Positions 35,040 to 46,395 of a stretch of DNA of 64,000 nucleotides are shown here, in pieces. The stretch is from Streptomyces fuscichromogenes. GTDB lineage: Bacteria > Actinomycetota > Actinomycetes > Streptomycetales > Streptomycetaceae. Each line of letters starts with the position of its first letter. Position 1 is the first letter of the stretch. The stretch lies in NCBI RefSeq assembly GCF_014645815.1, contig NZ_BMML01000032.1:1-64000 (forward strand), given 5' to 3'. Under the pieces are notes generated by a model that searched no databases, was not told the DNA's origin, and saw only the letters and a program-made list of their open reading frames with translations. The translations under genes and the position numbers were made by a program.

Positions 35040-35710
35040 CTATCCGCATCCTTCTGGCCGACGACCAGAGCCTGCTGAGGGCCTCCTTCCGTGTACTCAT
35101 CGACGCCACCCCGGGTATGTCCGTCATCGGGGAGGCTGCCAACGGCCAGGAAGCGATCGAACTCACCCGCGCCCACCGCCCCGACGTGGTGCTGATGGAC
35201 ATCCGCATGCCGGGCACAGACGGACTGGCCGCGACCACCGTGATCTGCGCGGACCCCGATCTGGCGGAGGTACGGGTACTCATCCTGACCACCTTCGAGA
35301 ACGACGAATACGTGGCCCAGGCATTGCGGGCCGGTGCGAGCGGGTTTCTGGGCAAGGGCGCCACTCCTGAGACACTGCTCGGGGGGATCAAGATCGTGGC
35401 GGCGGGCGACTCACTGTTGTCGCCCACAGCCACCCGAGCGCTCATCACCCGTTATCTCGCGGCTCCCGACCCGAGCAGCGCCGTCTCCGTCGAGGGCATC
35501 GACACGCTCACCCAGCGTGAGCGTGAAATCGTGGCCCTGGTCGGGACCGGGAGGTCCAATGTCGAGATCGCCGAGATGCTGGTGGTCAGTCCGTTGACGG
35601 TGCGCAGCCATATCCAGCGTGCCATGGGCAAGCTGCATGCGCGGGACAGGGCTCAGCTGGTGGTGATCGCGTACCAGTCCGGATTGACAACCGTCGGGCC
35701 TCGGCCGTGA
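35036..35710 (+). CDS. LuxR/NarL-type response regulator
   Basis: A 224-residue regulator. The receiver has the acidic pair D9/D10, phospho-acceptor D55 in VVLMDIRMPG and a conserved Lys in GFLGKGA. A C-terminal LuxR helix-turn-helix follows (LTQREREIVALVGTGRSNVE, VSPLTVRSHIQRAMGKL). Partner of the overlapping kinase. Probable targets include its own operon or the MMPL exporter; not shown by the sequence. Confidence 0.93.
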   Translation: MTIRILLADDQSLLRASFRVLIDATPGMSVIGEAANGQEAIELTRAHRPDVVLMDIRMPGTDGLAATTVICADPDLAEVRVLILTTFENDEYVAQALRAGASGFLGKGATPETLLGGIKIVAAGDSLLSPTATRALITRYLAAPDPSSAVSVEGIDTLTQREREIVALVGTGRSNVEIAEMLVVSPLTVRSHIQRAMGKLHARDRAQLVVIAYQSGLTTVGPRP

Positions 35711-35780
35711 GGAAGGCGGTACCTCCGAATCTCCGTGGCTGAGGGCGTGCGAACATCCCGGACCAGGGCATGCAAGACGC

Positions 35781-36536
35781 GTGCGACCAGTGACGTGTGG
35801 CAGCAAATCACTCCCGGGGCTATGCATCACATTCGTGGTACCAGAGGAGCCGACGACGGCGGGTTTCGCCGCGTTCGGATCGTTCTCGATGCTGTTGATG
35901 GTCGACTTCACCGGCCCCATGATGCAGCCGGTCCACGACGTGCTCGCGGAGGCGTACTCCGACAGTGCCCGCTGTCTTGTGGACGCTCTGCACTACGCGC
36001 TTGGCTCCGTGGACCCGGCAGAGCCCACCACGCCGGTCGCCGAACCGGTGCAACGCCAGCGTGCGGCGGCGGACTCCGCCCGCCGCCTCGACGACGCTGA
36101 CCGTACCTGTCTGGCCGAACGCGGCACCAAGCCGCTGTCACTGGCCGACATGACCGCCCTCGTCACCGGCGTGGCCGTGCTGCGTCTCGCCGCGGACGCG
36201 GTCGTCTCCCTGTGGCGGCACGCCGGTCCCACGGACACGACCACCGACCAGTTCGATGCCCGCCGTGCCGTTCTCGGCGCCGCCTCCCGGGTCATGGAGT
36301 GGTACTGCGGCTTCGCGGCGAGCCTCGGGCGGAAGGCGCCCGTCCCGGACCCTGCGCAGCTCCGTCCCGAGTCCGCGGCGCGGCTCGTCGAGTCCGTCCG
36401 CACCGACCTCGTCGACGGGCGGGGCCAGGCGACGGCCACCGCCGTCCGCGTCATCTGGACCGGCGACCATGTGGACGTCGCCCGCCGCCTCCAGCCGGGC
36501 CTCGTCGCGGCGGCACAGGGCAATGACGTTCGGTGA
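35781..36536 (+). pseudogene. FUSC-family membrane protein remnant
   Basis: The frame gives GLCITFVVPEEPTTAGFAAF, then GSFSMLLMVDFTGP, a segment typical of the first helices of FUSC/aromatic-acid-exporter-like proteins. It then passes straight to a soluble helical region (PVHDVLAEAYSDSARCLVDAL) without the remaining transmembrane helices. About 250 residues in total against 600 or more in the family. No good start or ribosome site is visible. Most likely an internal deletion product. Confidence 0.5.
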
Positions 36537-36572
36537 CCTGCCGGTGCGGACCGCCTGGCCCCGTGTCGTGTG

Positions 36573-37616
36573 TCAGGCCAGCGAGGAGGAGTCCACCACG
36601 AACCGGTACCGCACGTCAGAGGAGAGGACACGGTCGAACGCCTCGTTGATCTTCTCCGCCGGAACGAGCTCGATCTCGGCGCCGATGCCGTGCGCGGCGC
36701 AGAAGTCGAGCATCTCCTGGGTTTCCTTGATGCCGCCGAACAGCGATCCGGCGTAGGAGCGCCGGTTGGCGAACAGGGAAGGCACGTTCACCGGCAATGG
36801 CTCGCTGGGGGCTCCGAGGTTGATCAGGGCGCCGTCGAGGGCGAGGAGCGAGAGGTAGGCGTCCACGTCGATCTTGGCGCTGATCGTGTTGAGGATGATG
36901 TCGAAGCTTCCGGCGAGGTTCTCGAAGGTCGCGGGGTCGCCGGTGGCGTAGTAGTGGTCCGCACCCAGGCGCAGGCCGTCTTCCTGCTTCTTGAGGGACT
37001 GGGACAGCACGGTGACCTCGGCGCCCATCGCCTTGGCGATCTTGACGGCCAGGTGGCCCAGGCCGCCGAGGCCGACGACCGCGACCTTCTTGCCGGGACC
37101 CGCGCCCCAGTGATGCAACGGCGAGTAGGTGGTGATGCCGGCACACAGCAGGGGAGCGGTGCTGTCGAGCGGGAGGCCGTCGGGGATCCGCAGGACGAAG
37201 TCCTCGGTCACGACGATGTGGGTGGAGTAGCCGCCCTGGGTGACCCGGCCGTCCCGGCCGACGCTGCCGAACACCAGGGTGTGGCCCTTGAGGCAGTACT
37301 GCTCCTCGCCCTTGAGGCAGTTGGCGCACTCGCGGCAGGAGTCTGCCATGCAGCCGACGCCCACCCGGTCGCCGACGGCGTGCTTGGTGACTTCGGTGCC
37401 GACCTCGGTCACGGTTCCGACGATCTCGTGGCCAGGGACGAGGGGGGTGGGGATGTCGCCGAACTCCCCACGGGCGAAGTGGATGTCAGAGTGGCAGATT
37501 CCGCAGTACGCGATCTCGATCAGAACATCGTGCGGGCCGACGTCCCGACGGTCGACGGTCATCGGGACGAGTGGTTCGGCCACGGACGTGGCGCCATAGG
37601 CGTTGACGGTGAGCAC
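36573..37616 (-). CDS. Zinc-dependent alcohol dehydrogenase (NADP cinnamyl-alcohol type)
   Basis: A 347-residue MDR enzyme with catalytic-zinc motifs GICHSD and PGHEIVG and a complete structural-zinc loop [16 protein letters not shown]. The cofactor fold is [23 protein letters not shown]. Close in style to YahK/AdhA-type aldehyde reductases with broad substrates. GTG at 37616 is preceded by GGAGAA. It stands alone and is convergent with the FUSC remnant. Confidence 0.92.
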   Translation of the reverse strand: MLTVNAYGATSVAEPLVPMTVDRRDVGPHDVLIEIAYCGICHSDIHFARGEFGDIPTPLVPGHEIVGTVTEVGTEVTKHAVGDRVGVGCMADSCRECANCLKGEEQYCLKGHTLVFGSVGRDGRVTQGGYSTHIVVTEDFVLRIPDGLPLDSTAPLLCAGITTYSPLHHWGAGPGKKVAVVGLGGLGHLAVKIAKAMGAEVTVLSQSLKKQEDGLRLGADHYYATGDPATFENLAGSFDIILNTISAKIDVDAYLSLLALDGALINLGAPSEPLPVNVPSLFANRRSYAGSLFGGIKETQEMLDFCAAHGIGAEIELVPAEKINEAFDRVLSSDVRYRFVVDSSSLA

Positions 37617-37878
37617 GGTTTCTCCAGTGGTGCTGATCCTGTGGGGGAAGGGAGTGCGGAGCGGTCCGGCCGGAGGCCGCCGACCATCGCTTCGAGTCCT
37701 GTGCGACCCGACGAGCGTCACCGCTGTTACTCCCTGTGCTGCGCCGACTGCCGATTGCCGACCGGTCGCAGCATCCGCCTACAGCCTGCTGGATACGCGT
37801 CACCCGTACCAGGCCGTGCTGGTCAGGGGAGTGCTGTTCATGGGTGCGATACACCCACCCAAGGCAAATCCGTGCAGG

Positions 37879-38805
37879 TCAGAGCGCTGAAGGAGCGGTG
37901 TCGTCGTAACCGGCGCGGGGCTTTCGAAGACCTGCGCCGCCCTGTTGCGCAGCCATGTCGAGCAGGACGAGACCATCGTGATCCGTAGTGCCTCGCCCGG
38001 CGCAGAAGGTGAGCAGACGATGGCCCGGTGTTCCTTCCAGCTCCATGGCCTGGAAGCCGAGCGTCAGAGTTCCGGCCTCCGGATGATGGAAGATCTTGTT
38101 GCCGTGAGCGCGGACCCGGACCTCGTACCGGTCCCACATACGGGCGAACTCCGGGCTCTTGAGGAGCAGTTCATCCACCAGACGGGCCAGGTCGGGGGCG
38201 TCGGGTTCGGTGCCGGCCAGCACGCGCAGCTGGGCCATGCCGCCGCGGATCTGGTTGTGCCAGTCGTCGGCGAACAGGTCACGGGCAGCGGGGTGGAGGA
38301 AGGCGTAGCGGGTGATGTTGCGTTTGCCGGCAGGCCAGTCCTCCATGCCGGGCAGCAGACGCAGACCGCCGGGGTTGCAGGCCAGCACGTCGTTGGTGCG
38401 GCTGACCACGTACGCGGGGTTCGGCCGCAGGCTCTCCAGAAGGAGTTCCACCCCCGGTCGTACCGAGCGGGACGGAGCGGGCTGTTGCCCGGCAGGGCCG
38501 CGCGCGGCGATCAGGGCAAGGCTTCGCAGATGCTCGTGCTCCTCCTGCTCCAGATGCAGCGCGCGCGCCAGAGAGTCGACCACGGACGGGCTGGGCCGAG
38601 TCTCACGGCCTTGTTCGAGGCGCGTGTAGTAGTCGATGCTGATCCCGGCCAGAGTGGCCAGCTCCTCACGGCGCAGCCCGGGGATGCGCCGCCGGCCGGG
38701 TTGTGCCTCGAACCCGGCCTCGGCCGGATTGAGCCGAGCACGGCGGGTACGCAGGTAACGCCCCAGCTCCGTTCCTCCGCTCGTAGTGGCCTGCTCACGT
38801 CTCAT
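37879..38805 (-). CDS. XRE-family regulator with MmyB-like ligand domain
   Basis: A 308-residue regulator. The helix-turn-helix lies near 35-75 (GLRREELATLAGISIDYYTRLEQGRE). The C-terminal MmyB-like domain contains NPAYVVSRTNDVLACNPG and DDWHNQIRGGMAQLR, common in actinobacteria and often next to oxidoreductase genes. It is upstream of, and in the same direction as, the alcohol dehydrogenase gene, and downstream of an aldo/keto reductase. Targets are unknown. Confidence 0.9.
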   Translation of the reverse strand: MRREQATTSGGTELGRYLRTRRARLNPAEAGFEAQPGRRRIPGLRREELATLAGISIDYYTRLEQGRETRPSPSVVDSLARALHLEQEEHEHLRSLALIAARGPAGQQPAPSRSVRPGVELLLESLRPNPAYVVSRTNDVLACNPGGLRLLPGMEDWPAGKRNITRYAFLHPAARDLFADDWHNQIRGGMAQLRVLAGTEPDAPDLARLVDELLLKSPEFARMWDRYEVRVRAHGNKIFHHPEAGTLTLGFQAMELEGTPGHRLLTFCAGRGTTDHDGLVLLDMAAQQGGAGLRKPRAGYDDTAPSAL

Positions 38806-39047
38806 GGTGTCCAGTGTGACCCATCCCGACCTGCGGCGGAGGCCAGGGGGCTTGCCGATCCCGGGATCGACGCTCCCCGGCCTCACGTCAGCAGAGCGAA
38901 CTGCGAGAGGTGTGGTTCGCGCGGGGCGTCACCGAGGGCGGCCGCGGTACCGGCCGCGGGCACTCAGTCCCGTGCAACCGAGGCTCATGGCGGAGACGGT
39001 CAGCGATCCCGGTCGCCGTGTCTGCATGGCGCCCTGCCTCCGGTCGG

Positions 39048-39950
39048 TCAGTTCTCGGGGATGACGACCTTGAATCGCTCCGGGCTCGTCACGTTGGGGT
39101 CGGGACCGCCCCGGACCCCGGTGTCGAGCGCGTCGAGAGCGGCGAGTTCGTCGGCCGACAGCTCGAAGCCGAACACGTCGAAGTTCTCCGTGATACGGGT
39201 CGGACTGGTCGACTTCGGGATCGCGTTGCGTCCGTGCTGGATGTGCCAGCGCAGCAGCACCTGGGCCGCCGCCTTTCCGTGCGCCTGCGCGACGGCCTGG
39301 ACGGTCGGGTCCTGGAGCGTGCTGCGTCCTGTCCTGTCCTTGTCCCAGTAGAAGGTGATCCCGCCGATCGGGGACCACGCCTGGGTCAGCACGCGGTGCT
39401 CGGCGTTCGCCTTCTGGACATCGGGCTGGGTGAAGTACGGGTGCAACTCGACCTGGTTCACCGCGGGCACGACGCTGGTGCGCTCCACGAGCTCCGCAAG
39501 ATGGTGCGGCATGAAGGTGCTGACGCCGATCGACCGGACCTTGCCCTCCTCGTAGAGCCTCTCCAGTGCCTGGTGGGCGGCCACGGTGGTGTCGAAACGC
39601 TCGGGCACCGGCTGGTGCAGGAGGAGCAGGTCGAGTCGGTCTACGCCGAGCTTGCGGGTGCTCTTCTCGAAGGCGTGCAGCGTCTCGCCGTAGCCGTAGT
39701 CGCTGACCCAGATCTTGGTCTCGATGAACACCTCGGCGCGGTCCACGCCGGAGCGGCGCAGGCCCTCACCGACCTCGCGCTCGTTGAAGTACGCCGCTGC
39801 CGTGTCGATGTGCCGGTAACCGGTACGCAGTGCTGCCTCCACCGCCCCGGCCGTCGCCTGCGGCGGGCTCTGGAAGACTCCGAGGCCGAGCGCCGGAATG
39901 GTGACGCCGTTGTTGAGGGTGAGTGTGCCGGCCTGCTGTGGATCAGTCAT
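39048..39950 (-). CDS. Aldo/keto reductase (2,5-diketo-gluconate reductase type)
   Basis: A 300-residue AKR with D49 and Y54 in HIDTAAAYFNE, K79 in FIETKIW and H112 in LLLHQPVP. The C-terminal cofactor loop reads IPKSTSPTRITENFDVF. NADPH-dependent reduction of small aldehydes or ketones is expected. It is divergent from the LtrA gene. Confidence 0.9.
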   Translation of the reverse strand: MTDPQQAGTLTLNNGVTIPALGLGVFQSPPQATAGAVEAALRTGYRHIDTAAAYFNEREVGEGLRRSGVDRAEVFIETKIWVSDYGYGETLHAFEKSTRKLGVDRLDLLLLHQPVPERFDTTVAAHQALERLYEEGKVRSIGVSTFMPHHLAELVERTSVVPAVNQVELHPYFTQPDVQKANAEHRVLTQAWSPIGGITFYWDKDRTGRSTLQDPTVQAVAQAHGKAAAQVLLRWHIQHGRNAIPKSTSPTRITENFDVFGFELSADELAALDALDTGVRGGPDPNVTSPERFKVVIPEN

Positions 39951-40109
39951 GTCCGCCGGTCTGTGAGCCGCGTGACGCGCAGGCCAGCCGGCAGAGGGGC
40001 CCTGTCATACCCATGAACAGCGTTCCCCGGCACCACACGGCCCCCCGAACGGCGCGAGCAAGCCGACGAAGGGCACGGTGGCGGCGAAGTGGCGCGCGAT
40101 ACTCGCGTC

Positions 40110-41342
40110 ATGCGTGAAAGAGAGACACCGGCCACGGCCGGTCAGGGGGAACAGCGACGGAGGGGCAGACCGTCGGCGGTCACCCGCCCACTGTCGTCGG
40201 ACCAACGGGTGACGACCTTCGAGCTGTTCTTCGATCTGGTGTACGTCTTCGCACTCACCCAGGTCACCGAGTTCATGGCCCACGCCCACACCGGTATGGG
40301 CGTGCTGCAGGGCCTGTTGCTGCTGGCGCTGTTGTGGTGGTCGTGGTCGGCCTACGCCTGGCTCGGCAACCAGGCGGGCGCCGATCTGGGAATCGTGCGT
40401 GCGGGTATGGGCCTGGCCATGGCCGGGGTGTTCGTGGTGGCGCTCGCCGTGCCGGAGGCATGGCACGACGCACCCGGAGGCCTGGACGGTCCGCTGGTAC
40501 TCGCGGGGGCGTATGTGTTCGTACGCTGCGTCCATCTGGTGGTGTACGGCCTGCTCGCCAGGGGAGACCGGGAGCTGGTACGGCAGGTCGTCGTCTCCTG
40601 GCCGCCGGTGCTGGCCGGGGGCGCTCTGCTGCTGGCGGGCGCGTCCGCCGGCGGGAGCGTGCAGACCGTGCTGTTCGCGGCGGCGATCGCGGTGGACTGG
40701 GGGGTCGTGTACGCCACGTCCCGCAGGGGCAGTTGGCGGATCCACAGCGCCGAATACTTCGCCGAGCGGTACGAACTGTTCGTCATCATCGCCATCGGCG
40801 AGTCGCTGACCGCCCTTGGCGTGGGCGCGGCCAGACTGCCGGTGAGTGTGTCGCTTCTGACGGCGGCAGCCCTGGGTGTGGGCGCGGCCATGGCTCTGTG
40901 GTGGCTGTACTTCGACGTGGTCACCGTGGTGGCGCGGCGCAGACTGCACCACGCGGAGCGGGAGGCCCGCCTCGCGCTCGCGGCCGGTGCCTACGGAGTC
41001 GGGCACTTCCCCCTGGTGGCGGGCATCGTGCTGAGCGCGCTCGGTATCGAGGGGGTCGTCGGGCACGCGGCCGGTGACCACGGACTCGGCTGGTTCTCGG
41101 CCGGCGCGCTGTGCGGGGGCGCGGCCGTCTACCTGGCCGGGTTGTTGCTGTTCGGGCGGCTGGCGGTGAACGTGTGGGGGCCCTTCCGCCTGGCGGCGCT
41201 GGTGGTGGTGGCGGCCTGGACGCCGGCGGCGGCCGTGCTGCCGCCCCTGGCCGGGCTGGCCGGTGTGGTGGTCATCCTCACCGCTCTCGCGGCCGTCGAG
41301 ACCTGGTGGTTCGCGGAGTTGCGACACACGGTGCGGGCCTGA
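40110..41342 (+). CDS. Low-temperature-requirement A (LtrA) family membrane protein
   Basis: A 410-residue protein with about 12 hydrophobic segments. It begins with the family hallmark TTFELFFDLVYVFALTQVTE near residue 35-55, then WWSWSAYAWLGNQ and FVIIAIGESLTALG. The molecular function of LtrA proteins is poorly known. ATG at 40110 is used; a GTG at 40089 would add 7 residues. A long terminator stem follows. Confidence 0.88.
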   Translation: MRERETPATAGQGEQRRRGRPSAVTRPLSSDQRVTTFELFFDLVYVFALTQVTEFMAHAHTGMGVLQGLLLLALLWWSWSAYAWLGNQAGADLGIVRAGMGLAMAGVFVVALAVPEAWHDAPGGLDGPLVLAGAYVFVRCVHLVVYGLLARGDRELVRQVVVSWPPVLAGGALLLAGASAGGSVQTVLFAAAIAVDWGVVYATSRRGSWRIHSAEYFAERYELFVIIAIGESLTALGVGAARLPVSVSLLTAAALGVGAAMALWWLYFDVVTVVARRRLHHAEREARLALAAGAYGVGHFPLVAGIVLSALGIEGVVGHAAGDHGLGWFSAGALCGGAAVYLAGLLLFGRLAVNVWGPFRLAALVVVAAWTPAAAVLPPLAGLAGVVVILTALAAVETWWFAELRHTVRA

Positions 41343-41372
41343 AGCAAGGTGCTGCGAGGCGGGGAGAACCAG

Positions 41373-41417
41373 CCGGCCGGGAGGCAGCGCCGATCATGTC
41401 GGCTGCCTCCCGGCCGG
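41373..41417. terminator. Bidirectional terminator between convergent genes
   Basis: CCGGCCGGGAGGCAGC and its exact complement form a 16-bp perfect stem with a 13-nt loop. It lies 30 bp after the LtrA stop and 24 bp beyond the stop of the oppositely oriented beta-propeller gene, so it can end both transcripts. Confidence 0.8.
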
Positions 41418-41441
41418 GCCTGGGTCAGGACTCTGCCTGGG

Positions 41442-42434
41442 TCACAGAGCGCAGAAGTTGATCTTCCCGCGCTGCAGTCGGGCGTTGTGGGGTGCGTTGA
41501 GTCCACCGTCGGTGACATACAACTCGTTGCCGCTGACCGCGGTGGCGCTGGGCGAGGCCAGACCGTCGGCGTGGGTGAGAACCGTCCGGACCCTCCCGTC
41601 CGGATAGATCACGGACACCTTGTCCGGGGCGTTCTGGGCCGCGAAGACCACGTCGGAGCGGTCGTTGAGGAAGCTGAAGTCGTCGACGCCGTCGATGTTC
41701 TCGGTGATGACGTGGATGCGGCCCGGCTTGCCGTCGGAGGAGACCGGGATGCGCAGCAGGCTGTCCTTGGCGAGGTTGGAGACCCAGACCGAGCCCTTGT
41801 GGAAGCGCAGGCCGTTGGCTCCGAAAGGCACGGCCTCGGTGCCGACGGGGGCGAGCGCCGCGTCCGTCAGCCACGCCCTGGCCTTGCCGCCGGCTACGGG
41901 CACGGCCCAGACCGTGCTCTTGAGGCTGTCAGCGACGTATATGGTCCGGCCGCTCGGGTCGATGGCCATGCCGTTGGGCAGGCCGTCGGTGGGCAGTGCG
42001 GCGAGTCGCTCGGGTGCGTTGCCCGGCGCGATCTTCCAAACGCCGGAGCGGGCGGCGTCGGAGGACCAGACGTTGTAGTAGACCGTGCCGTCCCTGCCGC
42101 GGATGTTGCCGGTGATGCCGTCACCCTCGGTGGAGGTGGCGAGAACCGTCCGCTGTCCGGAAGGCGAGATGCGCACCAGCGAGGGCGCCTTGCCGGCCGC
42201 CGCGCCGATCATCGACAGGGTGATGGACCGATCGGGGTTGAGAGTGATGTTCTCCGGGATCTGGCCGGAGGCGTAGTCGAACGCGGCCACCGTGTGCACG
42301 GCGCCGACGACGGGTTCGGAGTGGTGGTGCGTCGGCGTGGCGGCGAAGGCGGTGGGCGCGGACACGAGGACGGTCGCGGCCGCGGTGGCGACCGTGACCG
42401 TCCGCAACCTCTTCTTCAGGGATCTGTCAGACAT
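41442..42434 (-). CDS. Secreted SMP-30-like beta-propeller protein
   Basis: A 330-residue protein with a clear signal peptide: basic KKRLRTVTVATAAATVLVSA, then cleavage after APTAFAA near residue 31. The rest is made of repeated propeller blades with DPSGRTIYVAD and FGANGLRFHKGSVWVSN, related to SMP-30/strictosidine-synthase-like proteins of actinobacteria. AAGGAAG precedes the ATG. Extracellular lactonase or binding role is possible; no substrate can be named. Confidence 0.85.
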   Translation of the reverse strand: MSDRSLKKRLRTVTVATAAATVLVSAPTAFAATPTHHHSEPVVGAVHTVAAFDYASGQIPENITLNPDRSITLSMIGAAAGKAPSLVRISPSGQRTVLATSTEGDGITGNIRGRDGTVYYNVWSSDAARSGVWKIAPGNAPERLAALPTDGLPNGMAIDPSGRTIYVADSLKSTVWAVPVAGGKARAWLTDAALAPVGTEAVPFGANGLRFHKGSVWVSNLAKDSLLRIPVSSDGKPGRIHVITENIDGVDDFSFLNDRSDVVFAAQNAPDKVSVIYPDGRVRTVLTHADGLASPSATAVSGNELYVTDGGLNAPHNARLQRGKINFCAL

Positions 42435-43129
42435 GGAACTTCCTTGCGTTGCCGAATCCTGTCCGTGTTTCCTCAGCGGCAGAATCAGGGTGATGACATA
42501 GGAGTGACATGGCGATGACCTCTGTGAGAGGTCCATCGCGTGCGGCGGTTCGGGAGAGCGGGCCCAAGGCCGGTCCGAGGTACTGACCCGTCGGACACAC
42601 CGGAGGGCCGGACTGCGGTGCTGGGACGACAAGCACGTGGATCGGGTGTCTGCTTCCCGGCCGACCGCCGAATCAGTGTCGCAGTGGAAGATCAGGGAAA
42701 GCCACACAGCAGGGGGGCCGTGTCACTACCAGGAATCGTGCTCCCCGGCTCAGCGCACCCCGTTTTCCGCGGAGGTGCTTCGGATGCTCGGCCTCCGCCA
42801 TGCAGGCGCCGCACTCCGCCACTGCCAGGCGCCGCAGATCCGGCGCCGAACGGTACGCGTCCTTGGCTGAGGACTTCGACAATCCGCTGATGGGCTCGTC
42901 GACGGACTCGAGGCCGGTCCGCGATGTGGGGCTGCGAGTGAGGAGGACGGGGTTCTGACGCGGCGGCCGGTCGGCCGCTTTGACGAACAGGGGAGGAGTT
43001 TTGCAGGAAGTCGACTCGGCCCCTTCCACGGACGACGCTCTCCCGTAATCTGCGTCCTGAACTCTTGAGCATGATCGCCTGCAGGTTGATGAGCTGGTGC
43101 GCAGGTGCGGTGACCTGAGACCGAGCGCA
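42435..43129. other. Non-coding or decayed stretch
   Basis: About 700 bases without a recognisable gene. The upstream 100 bp next to 42434 should contain the promoter of the secreted propeller. Short open frames on both strands lack ribosome sites and family sequence. Confidence 0.45.
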
Positions 43130-43521
43130 TCCGATGGCCGGGCACTTCGTCGAAGGCGTCTGATGCACGGTTTGCCGCCGACGTCGGCGCCGACCCCGTC
43201 CGGGTGGAGATCGACCTCGGCACCGACACCGACCCCGACGCCGTACGCCTCTTCCCGCGCACCGACACGGCGGGAGCCGGGGGCGGTACCGCGGGCTTCC
43301 CGGTCGACTTCACGATCCAGACCCGCCCGGACGGCTCCAGCGTCTGCACGGCCGTCCGCTCCGTCACCGCCGAACCCAACCCCGGCGGGCTCGTGCAGAC
43401 CTACGGCTTCCAGACCACCACCGCCCGCCGCCTGCGCCTGCAGGTCTCCAAGCTCGGCACCCCCGCCGCCGACGAGCCCGCCAAGTACCGCTTGCAGCTG
43501 GCTGAGATCCGTATCAGCTAG
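43130..43521 (+). pseudogene. C-terminal carbohydrate-binding/rhamnosidase-like fragment
   Basis: In the frame ending at 43521 the sequence reads GADPVRVEIDLGTDTDPDAV, FPVDFTIQTRPDGSS and TTTARRLRLQVSKLGTP, ending LQLAEIRIS. This is a jelly-roll (discoidin-like) domain as found in secreted alpha-L-rhamnosidases of Streptomyces. There is no start codon with ribosome site and no catalytic domain. It is a truncated 3' end left by a deletion. Confidence 0.5.
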
Positions 43522-44661
<1,140 letters not shown>

Positions 44662-44690
44662 CCGTTGTCCCGCGTGTTCCGCGCTGGCGT

Positions 44691-44730
44691 CGTGCGGGTG
44701 CGGGGAGCTGCCGAGCTCTGCACCCGCACG
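44691..44730 (+). terminator. Stem-loop terminator after the aldo/keto reductase
   Basis: CGTGCGGGTGC and GCACCCGCACG form a perfect 11-bp stem; a smaller GAGCT/AGCTC stem lies in the loop. It starts 29 bp after the stop at 44661. Confidence 0.65.
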
Positions 44731-44820
44731 GCGTCACCGGCGCGCGCCTCTGCGACGACAGCCACGCCTGCCGTACCTGCGTCGGCTGGCGGTAGGACCG
44801 TACCCGTTCTTGGAGCCATC

Positions 44821-45204
44821 GTGCAGTCATCAGCCGATCAGAGCGCACGCGAGGAGATCTCCGGTGCTCACCACGCCTGTCTGACAGCCATGGACGAGGG
44901 GGACACCACGGCACTGGATCAACTGCTCGATGACGGGTTCACCCTCACCCACATGACCGGATACGTGCAGCCGAAGGCCGAATGGCTGGCCCAGATGCGG
45001 CAAGGCCGGTTCGTCTACCACACCATCGATCCGAAGAGCATGACGCTCCACATCCATGGTGACGAGGCTCGCCTCGTCGCCCTAACCGTCACAGACGCGA
45101 CCGTGTACGGCACTCGGGCGCACTGGCGGCTTCAACTGGCCACCGATTACACCGTCCGCGCCGGCGGTTGGATCGCCCTTCGCACCGTGGCCACCACGTG
45201 GTGA
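44821..45204 (+). CDS. NTF2/SnoaL-like (DUF4440-type) protein
   Basis: A 127-residue small protein of the cone-shaped NTF2-like fold. Typical blocks are AREEISGAHHACLTAMDEGD, LDQLLDDGFTLTHMTGYVQ and a final GWIALRTVATTW. GTG at 44821 has GGAG upstream; the open frame further upstream runs through the terminator stem. Some members are isomerases or cyclases, many have no known function. Confidence 0.82.
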   Translation: MQSSADQSAREEISGAHHACLTAMDEGDTTALDQLLDDGFTLTHMTGYVQPKAEWLAQMRQGRFVYHTIDPKSMTLHIHGDEARLVALTVTDATVYGTRAHWRLQLATDYTVRAGGWIALRTVATTW

Positions 45205-45424
45205 TCGGGAGGAACTCGTCGGCCGCTCCGGGAGGTACGCGGGTGTCATTCGGACGGACGTCGAGACAGCCTCACCTCCTCGATGTCGTCGATCTCGTGC
45301 TCGTCGCACAGCCGTCGGACGGCGGCGCGTTTGCGGGAGAGGTCGCAGGTCAAAGGGCTGGTGTGACCGGTTATCGGGCTGCTGACGCTGGTCGTCGACA
45401 GCTGTCCGCGGAGCAGATCCTCTG

Positions 45425-46018
45425 TCAGCGGTCGACTTCGAGGTTCGTTGGAACGAGCAAGCCGCGCAGGAGGCGGGTCGCGTGGGCGGGGTCGGTGCGC
45501 AGCTTGGTGAGGGTCCGCCAGTTCCTGAGGTGGGCGAAGCCGTGTTCGACCGGTGCCCGTGTGATGGCCGGGACGCGGTTGGCTGCCTTCTAGCCCGGAG
45601 TGAGCTTGTGGGTGCGGCTGGCGTGGAAGCCGGTGACGATCACGGGGTCGCGTACCTCGTTGTCCAGGCCGCGGAAGCCCAGATCGGCGAGGGCGCCGAG
45701 GCCGGCGGCGCGCAGCTGGGCCAGCATGCGGTCGTGACGGGCAGCGGATATCCAGATCGGGCGGCCCTTCTCGTCCGTCAGGCCGGGGAAGTGCAGGCCG
45801 TGACGATGGTGTTTGCCGGAGTGGTCCTGCCGGTCGGCCTTCCCGGTGCGGCGCTGGGTGGGGTTGGGGGTGCCGTCGGTCAGGACCACCTCCCCGCCCC
45901 GCTCGACGACCTTGTTCAGAGCGCGGTCCAGGCGCGGGGCCTGAGCGGCGAGCAGGGTGACCAGCTCGTCGCGCCAACGGCGGACAGTGGACTCGGAGGC
46001 GCTGTTGCCGCTGGCCAT
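45425..46018 (-). pseudogene. IS5-type (DDE) transposase with internal stop
   Basis: The frame starts MASGNSASESTVRRWRDEL and shows DDE-domain motifs VVLTDGTPNPTQRRTG, HHRHGLHFPGLTDEKGRP and ADLGFRGLDNEV. It then meets a TAG at 45590-45592. The same frame continues beyond the stop as KAANRVPAITRAPVEHGFAH and RNWRTLTKLRTDP, ending with TGA at 45425. Upstream of the ATG the frame stays open for a few residues, so part of the N-terminus is also lost. Inactive without suppression. Confidence 0.8.
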
Positions 46019-46395
46019 GTCGGCCAGTCGAGCGGCAGACGGCCCACATTGACAAGACCTCCAGGCAAAGACGACTCAGGCGTCCGTCCGCCCTGCCCCG
46101 TCGCTGCCTCCGACGCTCGACAACTTGTCCCGACGCTTGATCCGCCGCCGAGACCACTCCGCCGGATGATCTACTCCGGAGACAGCGTGAGCACCCCGAG
46201 AGCTGGCTATACCAAGCCCTTTGACCTGCGACTTCAAGTTGACGGAGGCTCGGTGGGTGGTCCCGGGGATGTCGATCGGTTCTGGGGGACGGAGGATGCC
46301 GCTGCACCGGACCGGTGGGCGGTCAGAAGCGGAGCGTCACAGATGGTCCGCGTCGTGGCGGGGCGACCCGGCAATCCTCGTGGCGGGGCGGCCGA
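46019..46395. other. Intergenic region between IS5 remnant and GMC gene
   Basis: No gene is recognised in about 377 bases. It probably holds the lost end of the insertion sequence. Confidence 0.4.

Noticed and set aside
36540-36590. CTGGCC/GGCCAG pair between convergent genes
   Set aside because: Only six base pairs with a 15-nt loop; too weak to call a terminator.
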